Part shown: positions 50,568 through 63,247 of the stretch, piece after piece
How the letters are laid out: each line of letters opens with the position of its first letter
Numbering within the stretch: the first letter of the stretch is position 1
Assembly (NCBI RefSeq): GCF_000378045.1
Contig: NZ_KB899107.1
Location: forward strand, 1-64,000
Length of the DNA: 64,000 nt
Direction: 5' to 3'
Source of the DNA: Marinobacterium rhizophilum DSM 18822
GTDB taxonomy: Bacteria > Pseudomonadota > Gammaproteobacteria > Pseudomonadales > Balneatricaceae
Program-made: the position numbers and the translations under genes
The notes under the pieces: generated by a model
What the model was told of the DNA's origin: nothing
What the model saw: only the letters and a program-made list of their open reading frames with translations
The model's database searches: none

Positions 50568-52486
50568 CGTGAAATCTCCACTTCCTGAACCACCGTTTCA
50601 TCAATCGGTTCAGCGCTCGGATCGATGCCCAGCAGCCAGGCATCCATCACCTGGCGGGCGATCGGAGCCGCCGTACTGGAGCCGCCGCCACCGTTTTCCA
50701 CCACCACGGCAACAGCAATCTGCGGATCGTCGGCCGGCGCGAATGCCAGGAAGAGTGCATGGTCGCGATTGCGCTCCGACAGTTTGGAGGCATCGTAGCG
50801 TTCATCCTGCTTGATGCCCACGACCTGCGCCGTACCGGTTTTGCCCGCAATGATATAGCTCGAGTCCTTCCCCGCCTTGCGCGCGGTCCCACGCTCACCG
50901 TGCATCACATCCACCATGCCCTTGATCACCTGCTGCCAATAGGCATCGGACTTGACGTTTACATCAGGCGGTACCGGCTCGGCATCCGCCAGTTGCGGCA
51001 TGGTAATACTGATCTCACCGCCCTCGGCCACCGTGCGCACCCCCTGCAAAAGCTTGGGCTGCACCCACTTGCCGCGATTTGCCAAAACCGTCGCAGCGGT
51101 TGCCAGTTGCAGCGGCGTTGCAACAAGAAATCCCTGACCAATACTGAGATTGACCGAATCACCGGGATACCAGGGGCGCTTGCGGGCCTCGCGCTTCCAT
51201 TCCTTGGACGGCAGCACCGCGGGTACCGCTTCCGGCAGATCCAGGCTGGTAACCTGCCCAAAGCCAAAGCGGCCCAGGTAGTCGGACATGCGATCCACAC
51301 CCATGCGATAGCCCACATCGTAGAACCAGACGTCACAAGATTGTGCCATGGCCAGATTCAGATCCACCCGGCCATGGCCGCCGCGTTTCCAGTCGCGATA
51401 GCGCCGACCGCCCTGACTGAGGGTAAAAAAGCCGGGGTCCCACACCGAATGGCTCGGCGAGACGGTACCCGAATCCAGCGCCGCCAGTGCAATCACCGGC
51501 TTGATGGTGGAACCCGGCGGATAACCGCCACGCAGCGCGCGGTTAAACAGCGGCAGGTCGGGCGAGTCCCGCAGCGCACTGTAATCGGTCGTCGAGATAC
51601 CGGTGACGAAGAGGTTGGGGTCATAACCCGGCTCGCTCACCAGCGCCAGAATGCCTCCCGTCTTGGGATCGATCGCCACAACCGACGCACGGCGCCCATC
51701 GATCAGCCGTTCGGTAATCTGCTGCAGGCGCAGATCCAGGCTCAATACCAGGTCATCCCCCGGTACCGGATCGACACGTTCGAGCACGCGCAATACACGG
51801 CCGCGGGCATTGGTCTCGACCTTCTGAAAGCCCACTCGACCATGCAGTTGCGGCTCATAGAATTTTTCGATGCCCAGCTTGCCGATGTAGTGGGTCGCCG
51901 CGTAGTTGTTGGCCTCGACCCGCTGCAGTTCAGCCTCGTTGATACGCCCGACATAGCCCATCGCATGTACCACGGCCTCACCGTAGGGGTAATAGCGAAT
52001 CAGATCGGCTTCGACCTGAATCCCCGGCAATCGGTGATAGTTGACGGCAATGCGGGCAATCTCGGGTTCAGTGAGGCGAAAGCGTACCGGTACCGTTTCA
52101 AAGGGGCGACGCCGCTGACGGTAACGCTTGTGGAAACGCTCCAGTTCCGACTCGGTGATGGGAATCAGCTGCTGCAGAATATCAAGCGTGCCCTCGAGAT
52201 CCCGCACTTCTTCCTTGAGCACCGTCACGCTGTAACTGGGGCGGTTGTCCGCCAGCAGTACACCGTTGCGGTCATAAATCAGCCCGCGAGTGGGCGCCAC
52301 CGGCTGCAGATGCACCCGGTTGTCTTCCGACATCGCGGCATAACGGTCGTACTCCACCACCTGGAGGAAATAGAGTCGTCCAACCAGTACCGCCACCAGC
52401 GTAAGCACCAGCGCGAAGGCCAGCGTTGCCCGAACACCAAAGGTGCGGCTTTCCTGGCTGTAATCCTTGAAGCGTTCGAAGGCCAT
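50564..52486 (-). CDS. mrdA: Peptidoglycan transpeptidase PBP2
   Basis: A class B penicillin-binding protein of 640 residues for rod-shape growth. One N-terminal helix (about 20-42) precedes the PBP dimer/pedestal domain and the transpeptidase domain. Catalytic motifs are STIKPV (SxxK, about 330), SCD (AQSCDVWFYD) and KTG in IAGKTGTAQVVG. The C-terminal tail after AIARQVMDAWLLGI is about 20 residues and is copied twice downstream. It follows rlmH by 7 nt. Confidence 0.96.
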   Translation of the reverse strand: MAFERFKDYSQESRTFGVRATLAFALVLTLVAVLVGRLYFLQVVEYDRYAAMSEDNRVHLQPVAPTRGLIYDRNGVLLADNRPSYSVTVLKEEVRDLEGTLDILQQLIPITESELERFHKRYRQRRRPFETVPVRFRLTEPEIARIAVNYHRLPGIQVEADLIRYYPYGEAVVHAMGYVGRINEAELQRVEANNYAATHYIGKLGIEKFYEPQLHGRVGFQKVETNARGRVLRVLERVDPVPGDDLVLSLDLRLQQITERLIDGRRASVVAIDPKTGGILALVSEPGYDPNLFVTGISTTDYSALRDSPDLPLFNRALRGGYPPGSTIKPVIALAALDSGTVSPSHSVWDPGFFTLSQGGRRYRDWKRGGHGRVDLNLAMAQSCDVWFYDVGYRMGVDRMSDYLGRFGFGQVTSLDLPEAVPAVLPSKEWKREARKRPWYPGDSVNLSIGQGFLVATPLQLATAATVLANRGKWVQPKLLQGVRTVAEGGEISITMPQLADAEPVPPDVNVKSDAYWQQVIKGMVDVMHGERGTARKAGKDSSYIIAGKTGTAQVVGIKQDERYDASKLSERNRDHALFLAFAPADDPQIAVAVVVENGGGGSSTAAPIARQVMDAWLLGIDPSAEPIDETVVQEVEISR

Positions 52487-52493
52487 GAAATCG

Positions 52494-52961
52494 CTATTTG
52501 TGGTAGGGGTGACCCTGCAAAATGGTACAGGCGCGGTACAGCTGCTCTGCCAGCAGCACCCGCACCAGCGGGTGAGGCAATGTCAACGCCGACAGCGACC
52601 AGCGCTGATCAGCCGCGGCACTGCAACGGGCGTCCAGGCCGTCCGGACCACCGATCAGCAACGAGACGTTACGACCTTCCATGCGCCAGCCTTCCATGTT
52701 CGCTGCCAGCTGTTCGGTCGACCAGTTGCGCCCCTCCACCTCCAGCGCCACCACCAGATCTCCCTTGGGGATGGCTGCGAGCATCTGATCGCCCTCCTGG
52801 CGCTTGGCCCGGGCGAGATCCGCGCCCTTGCCACGGTGACCCAGGGGCAGCTCCACCAGTTCCAATGTCAGATCCGCCGGCAACCGCTTGGCATACTCGT
52901 CGTAGCCCTGGGTTACCCAGCCTGGCATCTTGCCGCCAATGGCAATCAGGCGTACTTTCAT
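52494..52961 (-). CDS. rlmH: 23S rRNA pseudouridine-1915 N3-methyltransferase
   Basis: A SPOUT methyltransferase of 155 residues. The N terminus [16 protein letters not shown], the SAM-knot segment [11 protein letters not shown] and the C-terminal [15 protein letters not shown] with HPYHK are all characteristic of RlmH. It sits between rsfS and mrdA as in pseudomonads. Confidence 0.97.
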   Translation of the reverse strand: MKVRLIAIGGKMPGWVTQGYDEYAKRLPADLTLELVELPLGHRGKGADLARAKRQEGDQMLAAIPKGDLVVALEVEGRNWSTEQLAANMEGWRMEGRNVSLLIGGPDGLDARCSAAADQRWSLSALTLPHPLVRVLLAEQLYRACTILQGHPYHK

Positions 52962-52966
52962 CGCCG

Positions 52967-53308
52967 TTACTCTGCCGCCTGGGCCGTGTCAAAGCTCCAC
53001 AGACGTTCCAGATCGTAGAAGCTGCGGGCATCGGGCATCATGACGTGGACGACAACATCGCCCAGATCCACCAGTACCCAGTCACCCACCGTCTGACCTT
53101 CGGTACCCAGCGGCATCACACCCGCTTCTTTCGCCTTCTCGATCACTTCCTGGGAGATGGAGTTCACATGGCGGTGAGAGGTTCCGCTGGCGATCAGCAT
53201 GAAGTCTGTAACACTGGACTTGCCCTGCACATCAAGCAGCACGATATCTTTGGCTTTCATATCTTCCAGCGCGGTTTGCGCCAGTGTGACCAGTTGATCA
53301 ATCCGCAT
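52967..53308 (-). CDS. rsfS: Ribosome silencing factor
   Basis: A 113-residue RsfS/YbeB protein that binds uL14 and blocks subunit joining when nutrients are low. Conserved segments are [37 protein letters not shown] and [14 protein letters not shown]. It lies between nadD and rlmH. Confidence 0.97.
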   Translation of the reverse strand: MRIDQLVTLAQTALEDMKAKDIVLLDVQGKSSVTDFMLIASGTSHRHVNSISQEVIEKAKEAGVMPLGTEGQTVGDWVLVDLGDVVVHVMMPDARSFYDLERLWSFDTAQAAE

Positions 53309-53314
53309 CTTGGG

Positions 53315-53983
53315 TTAACTATCCTCTTCAATCACGTAAAGTTTGTGTTGTTGCATGTAGTGCCAGACGGGGTCCGGACACAGATAACGGGGTGATAGCC
53401 CCTTCGCCACCAGCTGGCGAATTTGGGTGGCCGAGATACTCAGCGGCGTAAGTTCGTGCATCAGCACACGGCCACAGGGCGATCCCAGCACGGTTTCAAG
53501 CGAACGGGTTTCGTGGACACGGCGAAAATTGCGCATCCGCTCATCCGGCTCATAGACATAACCCGGCCGACACACCACGATGATGTGACAGCAGTCAGTC
53601 AGTTGTTCCCAGCCATGCCAGCTGGGCAGTCCGAGGTAGGCGTCCATCCCCAACACCATGCACAGCGGCCGGTCCGGCCCGATCTCGGCCCGTAGCGACT
53701 GCAGTGTCAGCAGACTGTAGGAGGGTTTTTCCGACAGCACCTCGCGCGCATCCACACACAGGGCCGGCTCATGCTCCACCGCAAGGCGCACCATGGCCAG
53801 GCGCTGTTCCGGCGAGCAGCCAGGCTGCTCACGGTGCACCGGGGTGTTCGAGGGAATCAGGCAGACCTGCTCGACGCCCATCCACTGCTGGATCTCCAGC
53901 GCAGTGCGCAGGTGACCGTTGTGTACGGGGTCGAAGGTACCGCCCATGAAAACCAGGGCCTCGTTGGACCGGCTGCTACTCAT
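53315..53983 (-). CDS. nadD: Nicotinate-nucleotide adenylyltransferase
   Basis: A 222-residue enzyme joining ATP and nicotinate mononucleotide in NAD synthesis. The nucleotidyl-transferase motifs are GGTFDPVHNGHL at about residues 14-25 and the terminal SISATQIRQLV. It is packed between proA (6 nt) and rsfS (6 nt). Confidence 0.97.
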   Translation of the reverse strand: MSSSRSNEALVFMGGTFDPVHNGHLRTALEIQQWMGVEQVCLIPSNTPVHREQPGCSPEQRLAMVRLAVEHEPALCVDAREVLSEKPSYSLLTLQSLRAEIGPDRPLCMVLGMDAYLGLPSWHGWEQLTDCCHIIVVCRPGYVYEPDERMRNFRRVHETRSLETVLGSPCGRVLMHELTPLSISATQIRQLVAKGLSPRYLCPDPVWHYMQQHKLYVIEEDS

Positions 53984-53989
53984 GTCCGC

Positions 53990-55246
53990 TTAAGTACGGA
54001 TATGACCATCACCCAGCACCACGTATTTCTGCGATGTCAGCCCTTCCAGACCGACCGGGCCGCGGGCATGAATCTTGTCGGTGGAAATGCCGATTTCGGC
54101 TCCCAGGCCGTACTCGAAACCGTCGGCAAAACGGGTCGACGCATTGACCATCACGGAACTTGAATCCACTTCACGCAGGAAGCGGCGAGCCTTGGTGTAG
54201 TTTTCCGTCACGATCGCATCGGTATGGTGCGAACCATACCGGTTGATATGGCTGATGGCCTCATCCATGCCATCCAGCACACGGATTGACAGGATGGGCG
54301 CCAGGTATTCGGTAGACCAGTCTTCTTCGGTCGCCGCCAGGATCTGGGGCAGCAGCGCGCAGGTACGCTCACAGCCACGCAGCTCCACACCGGCCTGCTC
54401 GTAGGCACCGGCCAGCTCGCGCAGCACGTCGGAAGCCACGCTGCTGTCAACCAGCAGGGTTTCCATGGTATTGCAGGTACCATAGCGGTGCGTCTTGGCA
54501 TTGATGGCGATATTGATGGCCTTGGAGGTGTCCGCGTCGCTGTCGATATAGACATGGCAGATACCGTCCAGATGCTTGATCACCGGCACCCGTGCATCGC
54601 GGCTGACCCGCTCGATCAGGCCCTTGCCGCCGCGCGGTACGATCACGTCGACATACTCGGGCATGGTAATCAGCTGGCCCACGGCGGCGCGATCGGTCGT
54701 TTCGACCACCTGCACCGCGGTTTGCGGCAGGCCGGCACGCTGCAGACCGGCGGCGATACATGCCGCAATCGCCTGGTTTGAATGGATAGACTCGGAGCCG
54801 CCGCGCAGAATGGCGGCATTACCGGATTTCAGGCACAGGCTCGCCGCCTCGACCGTCACATTGGGACGCGACTCATAGATGATGCCGATCACACCCAGCG
54901 GCACGCGCATCTTGCCGATCTGTATGCCACTGGGGCGGTAGTTCATGTCGGTAATGCCACCAATCGGATCCGCCAGGGTCGCCACCTGACGCAGGCCCTC
55001 GATCATGGTATCGATGCGTGCCGGCGTCAGCTCAAGACGGTCCAGCATGGCCGCGTCCAGACCACTGGCCCGACCACTCTCCAGATCCTGGCGATTCGCG
55101 CTGACCAGGGTATCGCGCCCCGCTTCGATGGCCTCGGCCATATACAGCAACGCCCTGTTCTTGATGCCGGTTTCAGCGCGTGCCATCAGTCGTGACGCCT
55201 CGCGTGCACGCTGACCCAGCTCGATCATGTATGACTCTACGTTCAT
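53990..55246 (-). CDS. proA: Gamma-glutamyl phosphate reductase
   Basis: A 418-residue aldehyde-dehydrogenase-fold enzyme for the second step of proline synthesis. It has the NADPH-binding region [20 protein letters not shown], the catalytic Cys in [12 protein letters not shown] and the C-terminal [27 protein letters not shown]. proB is not in the window. First gene of the minus-strand run to lipA. Confidence 0.97.
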   Translation of the reverse strand: MNVESYMIELGQRAREASRLMARAETGIKNRALLYMAEAIEAGRDTLVSANRQDLESGRASGLDAAMLDRLELTPARIDTMIEGLRQVATLADPIGGITDMNYRPSGIQIGKMRVPLGVIGIIYESRPNVTVEAASLCLKSGNAAILRGGSESIHSNQAIAACIAAGLQRAGLPQTAVQVVETTDRAAVGQLITMPEYVDVIVPRGGKGLIERVSRDARVPVIKHLDGICHVYIDSDADTSKAINIAINAKTHRYGTCNTMETLLVDSSVASDVLRELAGAYEQAGVELRGCERTCALLPQILAATEEDWSTEYLAPILSIRVLDGMDEAISHINRYGSHHTDAIVTENYTKARRFLREVDSSSVMVNASTRFADGFEYGLGAEIGISTDKIHARGPVGLEGLTSQKYVVLGDGHIRT

Positions 55247-55447
55247 GCCCTGCCCTTAGCTCCGGTCGTTAACCTGCGCATTATACCGTCCGGAACCCGG
55301 TTGTTGCATGAAGGATTTCACTTTTGCTGCAAGGCACCGTATCCGCGGGCGCAGCTTGCGTATTAAATGGCCTGTGTGGGCACTGCAACATCCAGTCCGG
55401 CAACACTGTGCCGGCTACTGTTGAGCTGTTATGATCGGTTTCGTCCA

Positions 55448-57082
55448 ATGTCCACGCTTCCTCGGATACCCCAGCCCACTATGTCCGCAGTCCAGCACCA
55501 CATCACCGCCATTCCGTCCCCATTGCGTCGTCGCCTGCTGCTGCAACTGGCCATGATCCTGACCTGTGGTCTGCTGCTCAGCAGCGGCTATCTGTGGTTC
55601 GGCGCCAGCCAGGACGCCCGGGTGCAGACCATCGACGCCGGCGACAAGCTGATGCGCCAGTCCGCCGTCTTGCTGCAGCCACTGCTGCTGGCCGACGACC
55701 GTGTCAGCCTGAACTACCTGCTGAACGAACTGGGCGACCAGCCCGAAGTCCGCGGCATCGCACTGTACAACCAGACCAACGAGCTGGTCGCCCGCAGCGG
55801 CGAGACCGAAGGCCCGCTGGAGCGCGAGTTGATACTGGAACGCGAGCAGCAATCACTCGGGCGCATGCTGTTCTGGCTCGACCCGGCGCCTGCCCGGGCA
55901 CAGCGCCTAGCGCAACTCATTCTGGTGGCATCGCTCTGGATCGCAAGCGCCCTGGCAGCACTCCTGACCCTGGCCGTGGCACTGAATGCACGCCCGGCAC
56001 CGCAACCGGACGCACAGGACCCGAACGAGACAGTGCCGCTTGACGCCGAATCCGGCGACACTGCGCAATACGACGAGGTTCTGGCGGATAGCGCTCAGGC
56101 AGAAACACGCCAGGCAGAAGACAGCCTGTCCGAAGACCCGGATTCGAGCGAGGCGATGCAGCGAGAACGTGCGTTCGAAGAAGACACGCAGGACGACGAT
56201 GAGTTCGATCAGGAAGATGATCAGGACAACGCGAAAGACAGGCACGCGCCGCGGGAAGAGTCCGGTTTCGAGGGGCTCCTCGACCTGTTACGCCCCGTCA
56301 AGCAACGCCTGATGCCCCGTTTCACGCCCTCGGTGCCGCAGCAGGACGATACCGACCGCTCGCACGAGCCCAGCTTTATCGATGAAGCCCTGGAGTTTGA
56401 CGATGATGACAGCACGCCTGTCGAACCACCGCGGCCGAGCGCGCCCAACCCGCTGCGCGAGCGCGCCGAAACCCAGTTGGGCCTTTACAGTTTCGAGCAC
56501 GAACTGGAACTGATTCTGGCGCCACACGAGGCCCGCTACCTGTTGCTGGTGGACGCCGCCAGCGGCCATGCAGAGTATGTAGGTGCAGATGAGCGCGCCG
56601 ACCTACTGGCGCAGTACAGCCAGTGTGCCCAGCAGATCGCCGAGATCTACAGTGGCGAAATCGAGCCCCAGGACAATGGCGACCTGCACATCTGGTTCCG
56701 CGAGCCCACCGACGATGATGCCCATGGCGCCAATGCACTCTGTGCTGCCAAGTTGTTCGCCCTGCTGTACCGGGCCTTTAATCAACGCCGCATCCGCAAC
56801 TTCCTGCCGGTACTGAATCTGCATATCGCGCTGGTACGGGGGAACGTCAATACGCCATCCCTGATGCTGGAAGAAGCCCAGTTCCTGACCCGCAGCACCC
56901 AGAGCAATGAACTGATCAGCCACACAGCGCTGACCGAAGTGCCGGATCTCAAGGACAACTTGCTGGAGCACGCCGACATCAGGCGCGAAGACGAAGACAA
57001 GGTACTGATACATCGCCTGAGCGAGGATTACGAGGAGCTGCTGGAACGACAGGCCAGCCATCTGGTCAGCAAGTTCGACTAG
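55448..57082 (+). CDS. Membrane protein with AhpA/YtjB-like sensor half and cyclase-like C-terminal domain
   Basis: A protein of about 544 residues. Two helices (about 33-53 and 154-181) flank a periplasmic stretch (SQDARVQTIDAGDKLMRQSA) like that of AhpA/YtjB proteins. A very acidic linker (about 183-345) follows. The last 200 residues look like a class III nucleotide-cyclase fold: LLLVDAASGH (Asp369), SGEIEPQDNGDLHIWF (Asp412) and LHIALVRGNV. Both metal-Asp positions seem present, but activity is not assured. The start is uncertain (55448 or 55481). Divergent from proA, convergent with parC. Confidence 0.65.
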   Translation: MSTLPRIPQPTMSAVQHHITAIPSPLRRRLLLQLAMILTCGLLLSSGYLWFGASQDARVQTIDAGDKLMRQSAVLLQPLLLADDRVSLNYLLNELGDQPEVRGIALYNQTNELVARSGETEGPLERELILEREQQSLGRMLFWLDPAPARAQRLAQLILVASLWIASALAALLTLAVALNARPAPQPDAQDPNETVPLDAESGDTAQYDEVLADSAQAETRQAEDSLSEDPDSSEAMQRERAFEEDTQDDDEFDQEDDQDNAKDRHAPREESGFEGLLDLLRPVKQRLMPRFTPSVPQQDDTDRSHEPSFIDEALEFDDDDSTPVEPPRPSAPNPLRERAETQLGLYSFEHELELILAPHEARYLLLVDAASGHAEYVGADERADLLAQYSQCAQQIAEIYSGEIEPQDNGDLHIWFREPTDDDAHGANALCAAKLFALLYRAFNQRRIRNFLPVLNLHIALVRGNVNTPSLMLEEAQFLTRSTQSNELISHTALTEVPDLKDNLLEHADIRREDEDKVLIHRLSEDYEELLERQASHLVSKFD

Positions 57083-57138
57083 CGGGAATTCAGGAGCGCT
57101 GACAACGGCGTGTCGTCGGCGCTCTGGCAGAGGGGCTG

Positions 57139-59394
57139 CTAGCCGGCGCCCTCCACATCCAGCCGGTCAACCCGCTGATAGCCCCGTGGCAGCTTGTTGC
57201 CGCGACGGCCCCGCTCTCCCCGGTAGTGATCCAGCTCCGCCGCCTTCAGCTTCAGATGCTGACGCCCGGCATGCACCACCAGGGTGGTATCCGGATCCAG
57301 CGTCACCAGGGCGGTCAGATACTCTTCCCGCGCCTTGGCCCTGGCGCCCGGAATGTTGATGATTTTGTTGCCCTTGCCGCGCGCCAGTTCGGGCAGATCG
57401 GCTACCGGGAAGACCAGCAGTCTGCCTTCATTGGTCACCGCCGCAAGCAGATCCCGCGCCACGTCCTTCACCAGAATCGGTGCCAGCGTCAGGCTGGCCT
57501 CCGGCAGCGTCAGCGCCGCCTTGCCATTCTTGGTCTTGCTGCTCAGATCCGACACCTTGGCGACAAAGCCATAGCCCGCATCCGAGGCCAGCAGTACCCG
57601 GTCATTATCCTGCCCCGAAATCATGCCTTCGATGGTTGCGCCCTTGGGCAGGGACAGATGACTGGTCACTGGCTCTCCCTGTCCCCTCGCCGAGGGCAGG
57701 GTATGGGTATCCAGGGTATAACTGCGCCCGGTTGAATCGAACAGCAGCGTGGGCTGGTTCATGCGCCCGGCACAGGCCAGCTTGAAACTGTCACCGGACT
57801 TGTAGCTCAGGCCTTCGGCATCGATCTCATGCCCCTTGGCGGCACGAATCCAGCCCTGCTTGGAAATAACCACCGTGACAGGGTCGGCACTGAGCAGATC
57901 CTTTTCACTGAACGCCTGGGCTTCATCGCGTTGCACGATCGGCGAGCGGCGGTCATCGCCATAGGTTTTGGCGTCTTCTTTCAACTCGTCCTTGATCAGC
58001 TTGCGCAGCCGGGAATCGGACCCCAGGATTTCTTCGATACGCTTGCGTTCAGCTTCCAGCTCGTCCTGCTCAGCGCGGATCTTGAACTCTTCGAGCTTGG
58101 CCAGGTGGCGCAGCTTGAGTTCCAGAATCGCCTCAGCCTGGCGCTCACTGATATTGAAGCGGCGGATCATCTCGGCCTTGGGTTCCTCCTCGTAGCGGAT
58201 AATGGCGATGACCTCGTCGATATTGAGGTACGCGATCATCAGGCCTTCAAGCAGGTGCAGCCGGTCCATCACCTTGTCGAGACGGTACTGCAACCGGCGG
58301 CGCACCACCTGGGTCCGCCAGCTGAGCCACTCGGTCAGGATCTGGCGCAGATCCTTCACCTGCGGCCGGCCATCAATGCCGATCATGTTGAGGTTAACGC
58401 GGTAGCTGCGCTCCAGATCGGTGGATGCAAACAGGTGCGCCATCAACTGATCGATATCAACGCGATTGGAGCGCGGAATGATCACCAGCCGGGTCGGATT
58501 TTCGTGATCCGACTCATCACGCAGATCCGCCACCATCGGCAGCTTCTTGGCCTGCATCTGTGCGGCGATCTGCTCCAGAATCTTGGCGCCAGAGACCTGG
58601 TGCGGCAACGACGTAATTACAATTTCGCCCTGTTCGCGAATATAGACCGCGCGCATGCGCACCGAGCCACGGCCGGTTTCATACAGTTTGCGCAGTTCAT
58701 GCGCCGGCGTGACGATCTCGGCATCCGTGGGCATGTCGGGCCCCGGAATGAATTCGCACAGCGACTGCACATCCGCCGTCGGATGATCCAGCAGATGCAG
58801 GCACGCCTGGGTGACTTCGCGCAGGTTGTGTGGCGGAATATCGGTCGCCATGCCCACGGCAATGCCGGTGGTGCCATTGAGCAGCACGTTGGGCAGGCGC
58901 GCCGGCAGCACGGCGGGCTCCTGCAAGGTGGCATCGAAGTTGGGCAGCCAGTCGACGGTCCCCTGGCCGAGTTCGCGCAGCAGCACCTCGGCATAGGGTG
59001 CCAGGCGCGATTCGGTATAACGCATGGCGGCAAAGGACTTGGGATCGTCGGGGGAGCCCCAGTTGCCCTGGCCGTCGACCAGCGGGTAACGGTAACTGAA
59101 TGGCTGCGCCATCAGCACCATGGCTTCGTAGCACGCCGAATCGCCGTGGGGATGGAACTTGCCCAAAACGTCGCCCACGGTACGGGCCGACTTCTTGTAT
59201 TTGGCGGTCGCCTTGAGACCCAGTTCCGACATGGCATAGACGATGCGGCGCTGCACCGGTTTCATGCCATCGCCGATATGGGGCAACGCCCGGTCGAGAA
59301 TGACGTACATGGAATAATCCAAATACGCCTTTTCGCTGAAGTCTTTCAGCGAGAGCCGCTCGACGCCGTTTTCAAAGGTGGTTTCTGTACTCAT
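57139..59394 (-). CDS. parC: DNA topoisomerase IV subunit A
   Basis: A 751-residue type IIA topoisomerase subunit for chromosome decatenation. The catalytic Tyr is in [18 protein letters not shown]. The quinolone-resistance region [13 protein letters not shown] has the susceptible Ser and Glu. The C-terminal beta-pinwheel (from about residue 490) is shorter than in GyrA and lacks an obvious GyrA-box, as expected of ParC. It lies 40 nt downstream of parE. Confidence 0.97.
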   Translation of the reverse strand: MSTETTFENGVERLSLKDFSEKAYLDYSMYVILDRALPHIGDGMKPVQRRIVYAMSELGLKATAKYKKSARTVGDVLGKFHPHGDSACYEAMVLMAQPFSYRYPLVDGQGNWGSPDDPKSFAAMRYTESRLAPYAEVLLRELGQGTVDWLPNFDATLQEPAVLPARLPNVLLNGTTGIAVGMATDIPPHNLREVTQACLHLLDHPTADVQSLCEFIPGPDMPTDAEIVTPAHELRKLYETGRGSVRMRAVYIREQGEIVITSLPHQVSGAKILEQIAAQMQAKKLPMVADLRDESDHENPTRLVIIPRSNRVDIDQLMAHLFASTDLERSYRVNLNMIGIDGRPQVKDLRQILTEWLSWRTQVVRRRLQYRLDKVMDRLHLLEGLMIAYLNIDEVIAIIRYEEEPKAEMIRRFNISERQAEAILELKLRHLAKLEEFKIRAEQDELEAERKRIEEILGSDSRLRKLIKDELKEDAKTYGDDRRSPIVQRDEAQAFSEKDLLSADPVTVVISKQGWIRAAKGHEIDAEGLSYKSGDSFKLACAGRMNQPTLLFDSTGRSYTLDTHTLPSARGQGEPVTSHLSLPKGATIEGMISGQDNDRVLLASDAGYGFVAKVSDLSSKTKNGKAALTLPEASLTLAPILVKDVARDLLAAVTNEGRLLVFPVADLPELARGKGNKIINIPGARAKAREEYLTALVTLDPDTTLVVHAGRQHLKLKAAELDHYRGERGRRGNKLPRGYQRVDRLDVEGAG

Positions 59395-59434
59395 TACTTC
59401 ATTCCGTCAGTGCATCAGATACCGCAGCCCATGC

Positions 59435-61973
<2,539 letters not shown>

Positions 61974-62019
61974 CCCCGCTCCTTGCTAAAACTGCATGGC
62001 GGAACCATACCGGAGGGAC

Positions 62020-62826
62020 CTAGCGGACGCAATCGAGCGCTGCAACGCGTATCAGCTGGGAATTGATCTGGCCGGCATCGCCCAGTTCGTAATAACGATA
62101 CCCCGGCCGCGCCAGCACGGCATCGGTTTCGAGCTGGAAGCTGTCACAACCCGCCTCGAACTGCACCGCGGTCGACGGTGCGGCAAACAGCTGTACCGGT
62201 CCACGCTGCAGATGCTGCTGTTGGTGCACATGGCCGAATATGATCCCACGTACCTGTGCACAGGAGTCCACGATGCTCCAGAACTGCGCTGCATTTCCCA
62301 GCATAATGGCATCCTGCCAGGCACTGCCGAGCGCCAGCGGGTTATGATGCAGGGCAATAAACACCCAGCGCGAACCGGCGCCGGCCAGGCCCTGTTCAAG
62401 CCACACCAGTTCGGCATCCGCCAGACTGCCGCCACCGCGTCCATCGGGATGACTGCTGGAATCCAGCAGCAGAATACGCCAGTGCTCAGTATCGATCAGC
62501 CGGCAGCCAAGTGAAGGCTCCTGCGCCTCAACTGCTCGCATGGACGCCGCGACATCGTGATTGCCAGGCAGCCAGCAGCGTTGCCGGGCCAGACCCTCAA
62601 CCTGTTCCAGCAGGCGGCTGTACGCATCTGGCGCGCCATGGTGGGTCAGGTCACCGGTCAGCAGCAGGCAGTCGACGCCGGCAAAACGCCGGCGCGCATC
62701 GTCGGCCACAGCTTGCAAGTGACACAGGGGGTCTATGCCACGGAACAGGCCGCCGGGCTCGGGACTCAGGTGGCAGTCACTGAACTGCAGTAACCGAAAG
62801 GGCATTTCAGACAAAGACGGGCTCAT
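62020..62826 (-). CDS. cpdA: 3',5'-cyclic-AMP phosphodiesterase CpdA-like
   Basis: A 268-residue calcineurin-fold metallophosphoesterase. The metal motifs are QFSDCHLS, LLTGDLTHHG, LPGNHDVA and the C-terminal FIALHHNPL and GHVHQQQ. It would lower cAMP and so influence Vfr/CRP control. Start 62826 lies inside the DUF1249 gene (20-nt overlap); ATG 62805, just after that stop, is the alternative. Confidence 0.9.
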   Translation of the reverse strand: MSPSLSEMPFRLLQFSDCHLSPEPGGLFRGIDPLCHLQAVADDARRRFAGVDCLLLTGDLTHHGAPDAYSRLLEQVEGLARQRCWLPGNHDVAASMRAVEAQEPSLGCRLIDTEHWRILLLDSSSHPDGRGGGSLADAELVWLEQGLAGAGSRWVFIALHHNPLALGSAWQDAIMLGNAAQFWSIVDSCAQVRGIIFGHVHQQQHLQRGPVQLFAAPSTAVQFEAGCDSFQLETDAVLARPGYRYYELGDAGQINSQLIRVAALDCVR

Positions 62827-63247
62827 TGTGGTGACCATGGTTCAGGCAATGATTCAGCCACTCGCCGAGGTAACCGTTAAGCTGCGCCTTTTCATCGGGA
62901 TGATGCATGTCACGGTTGGGGTACCCATAGACGCCGGACAGCTGACGCCGGCTCTTCAGGCAGATCACCTCCGCCATGGTGGCATCGTGATAAAGCCGCA
63001 CGACCAGTGTCGGCGTCGCCAGCCAGCTCGATCCGCCGTCGTGCAGCTGCTTGACCAGCACCGTGGTGGTGTAGGCGAAGCGCTCCTCCACCTCGAGACG
63101 CACCACGACCTGATGCGCCTGCCAGTACACCTGGAATTCGCGGTGGTCGCAGACATCCAGGTCCGGTAGCAGTTTCATCATGCGCGCGTAATTGGCCTCA
63201 CACTGGGCCATCTGACGCGACAGGTCGGGTACATACTTGCGTTTCAT
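62807..63247 (-). CDS. DUF1249 family protein
   Basis: A 146-residue protein with the family opening KRKYVPDLSRQMAQCEANYARMMKLLPD, a central VYWQAHQVVVRLEVEERFAYTT and GVYGYPNRDMHHPDEKAQLN. The function is unknown. It always accompanies nudF and cpdA in gammaproteobacteria. ATG 63247 overlaps the nudF stop by 4 nt. Confidence 0.92.
   Translation of the reverse strand: MKRKYVPDLSRQMAQCEANYARMMKLLPDLDVCDHREFQVYWQAHQVVVRLEVEERFAYTTTVLVKQLHDGGSSWLATPTLVVRLYHDATMAEVICLKSRRQLSGVYGYPNRDMHHPDEKAQLNGYLGEWLNHCLNHGHHNEPVFV

Larger units (their letters stand above)
50350..50660 (-). repeat. Tandem copies of the mrdA 3' end
   Basis: Three versions of the PBP2 C-terminal coding sequence occur in a row: the real end (from 50564), a close copy (from 50424, offset 140 bp, about 90 bp highly similar) and a shorter diverged copy (from 50350, offset 74 bp). 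Both offsets equal a multiple of three minus four, as required for ATGA overlaps to be kept. Confidence 0.92.

Noticed and set aside
50759..53395. 878-codon plus-strand frame opposite mrdA, rlmH and rsfS
   Set aside because: It crosses three conserved genes and their junctions on the other strand, so it cannot be a real gene despite its length.
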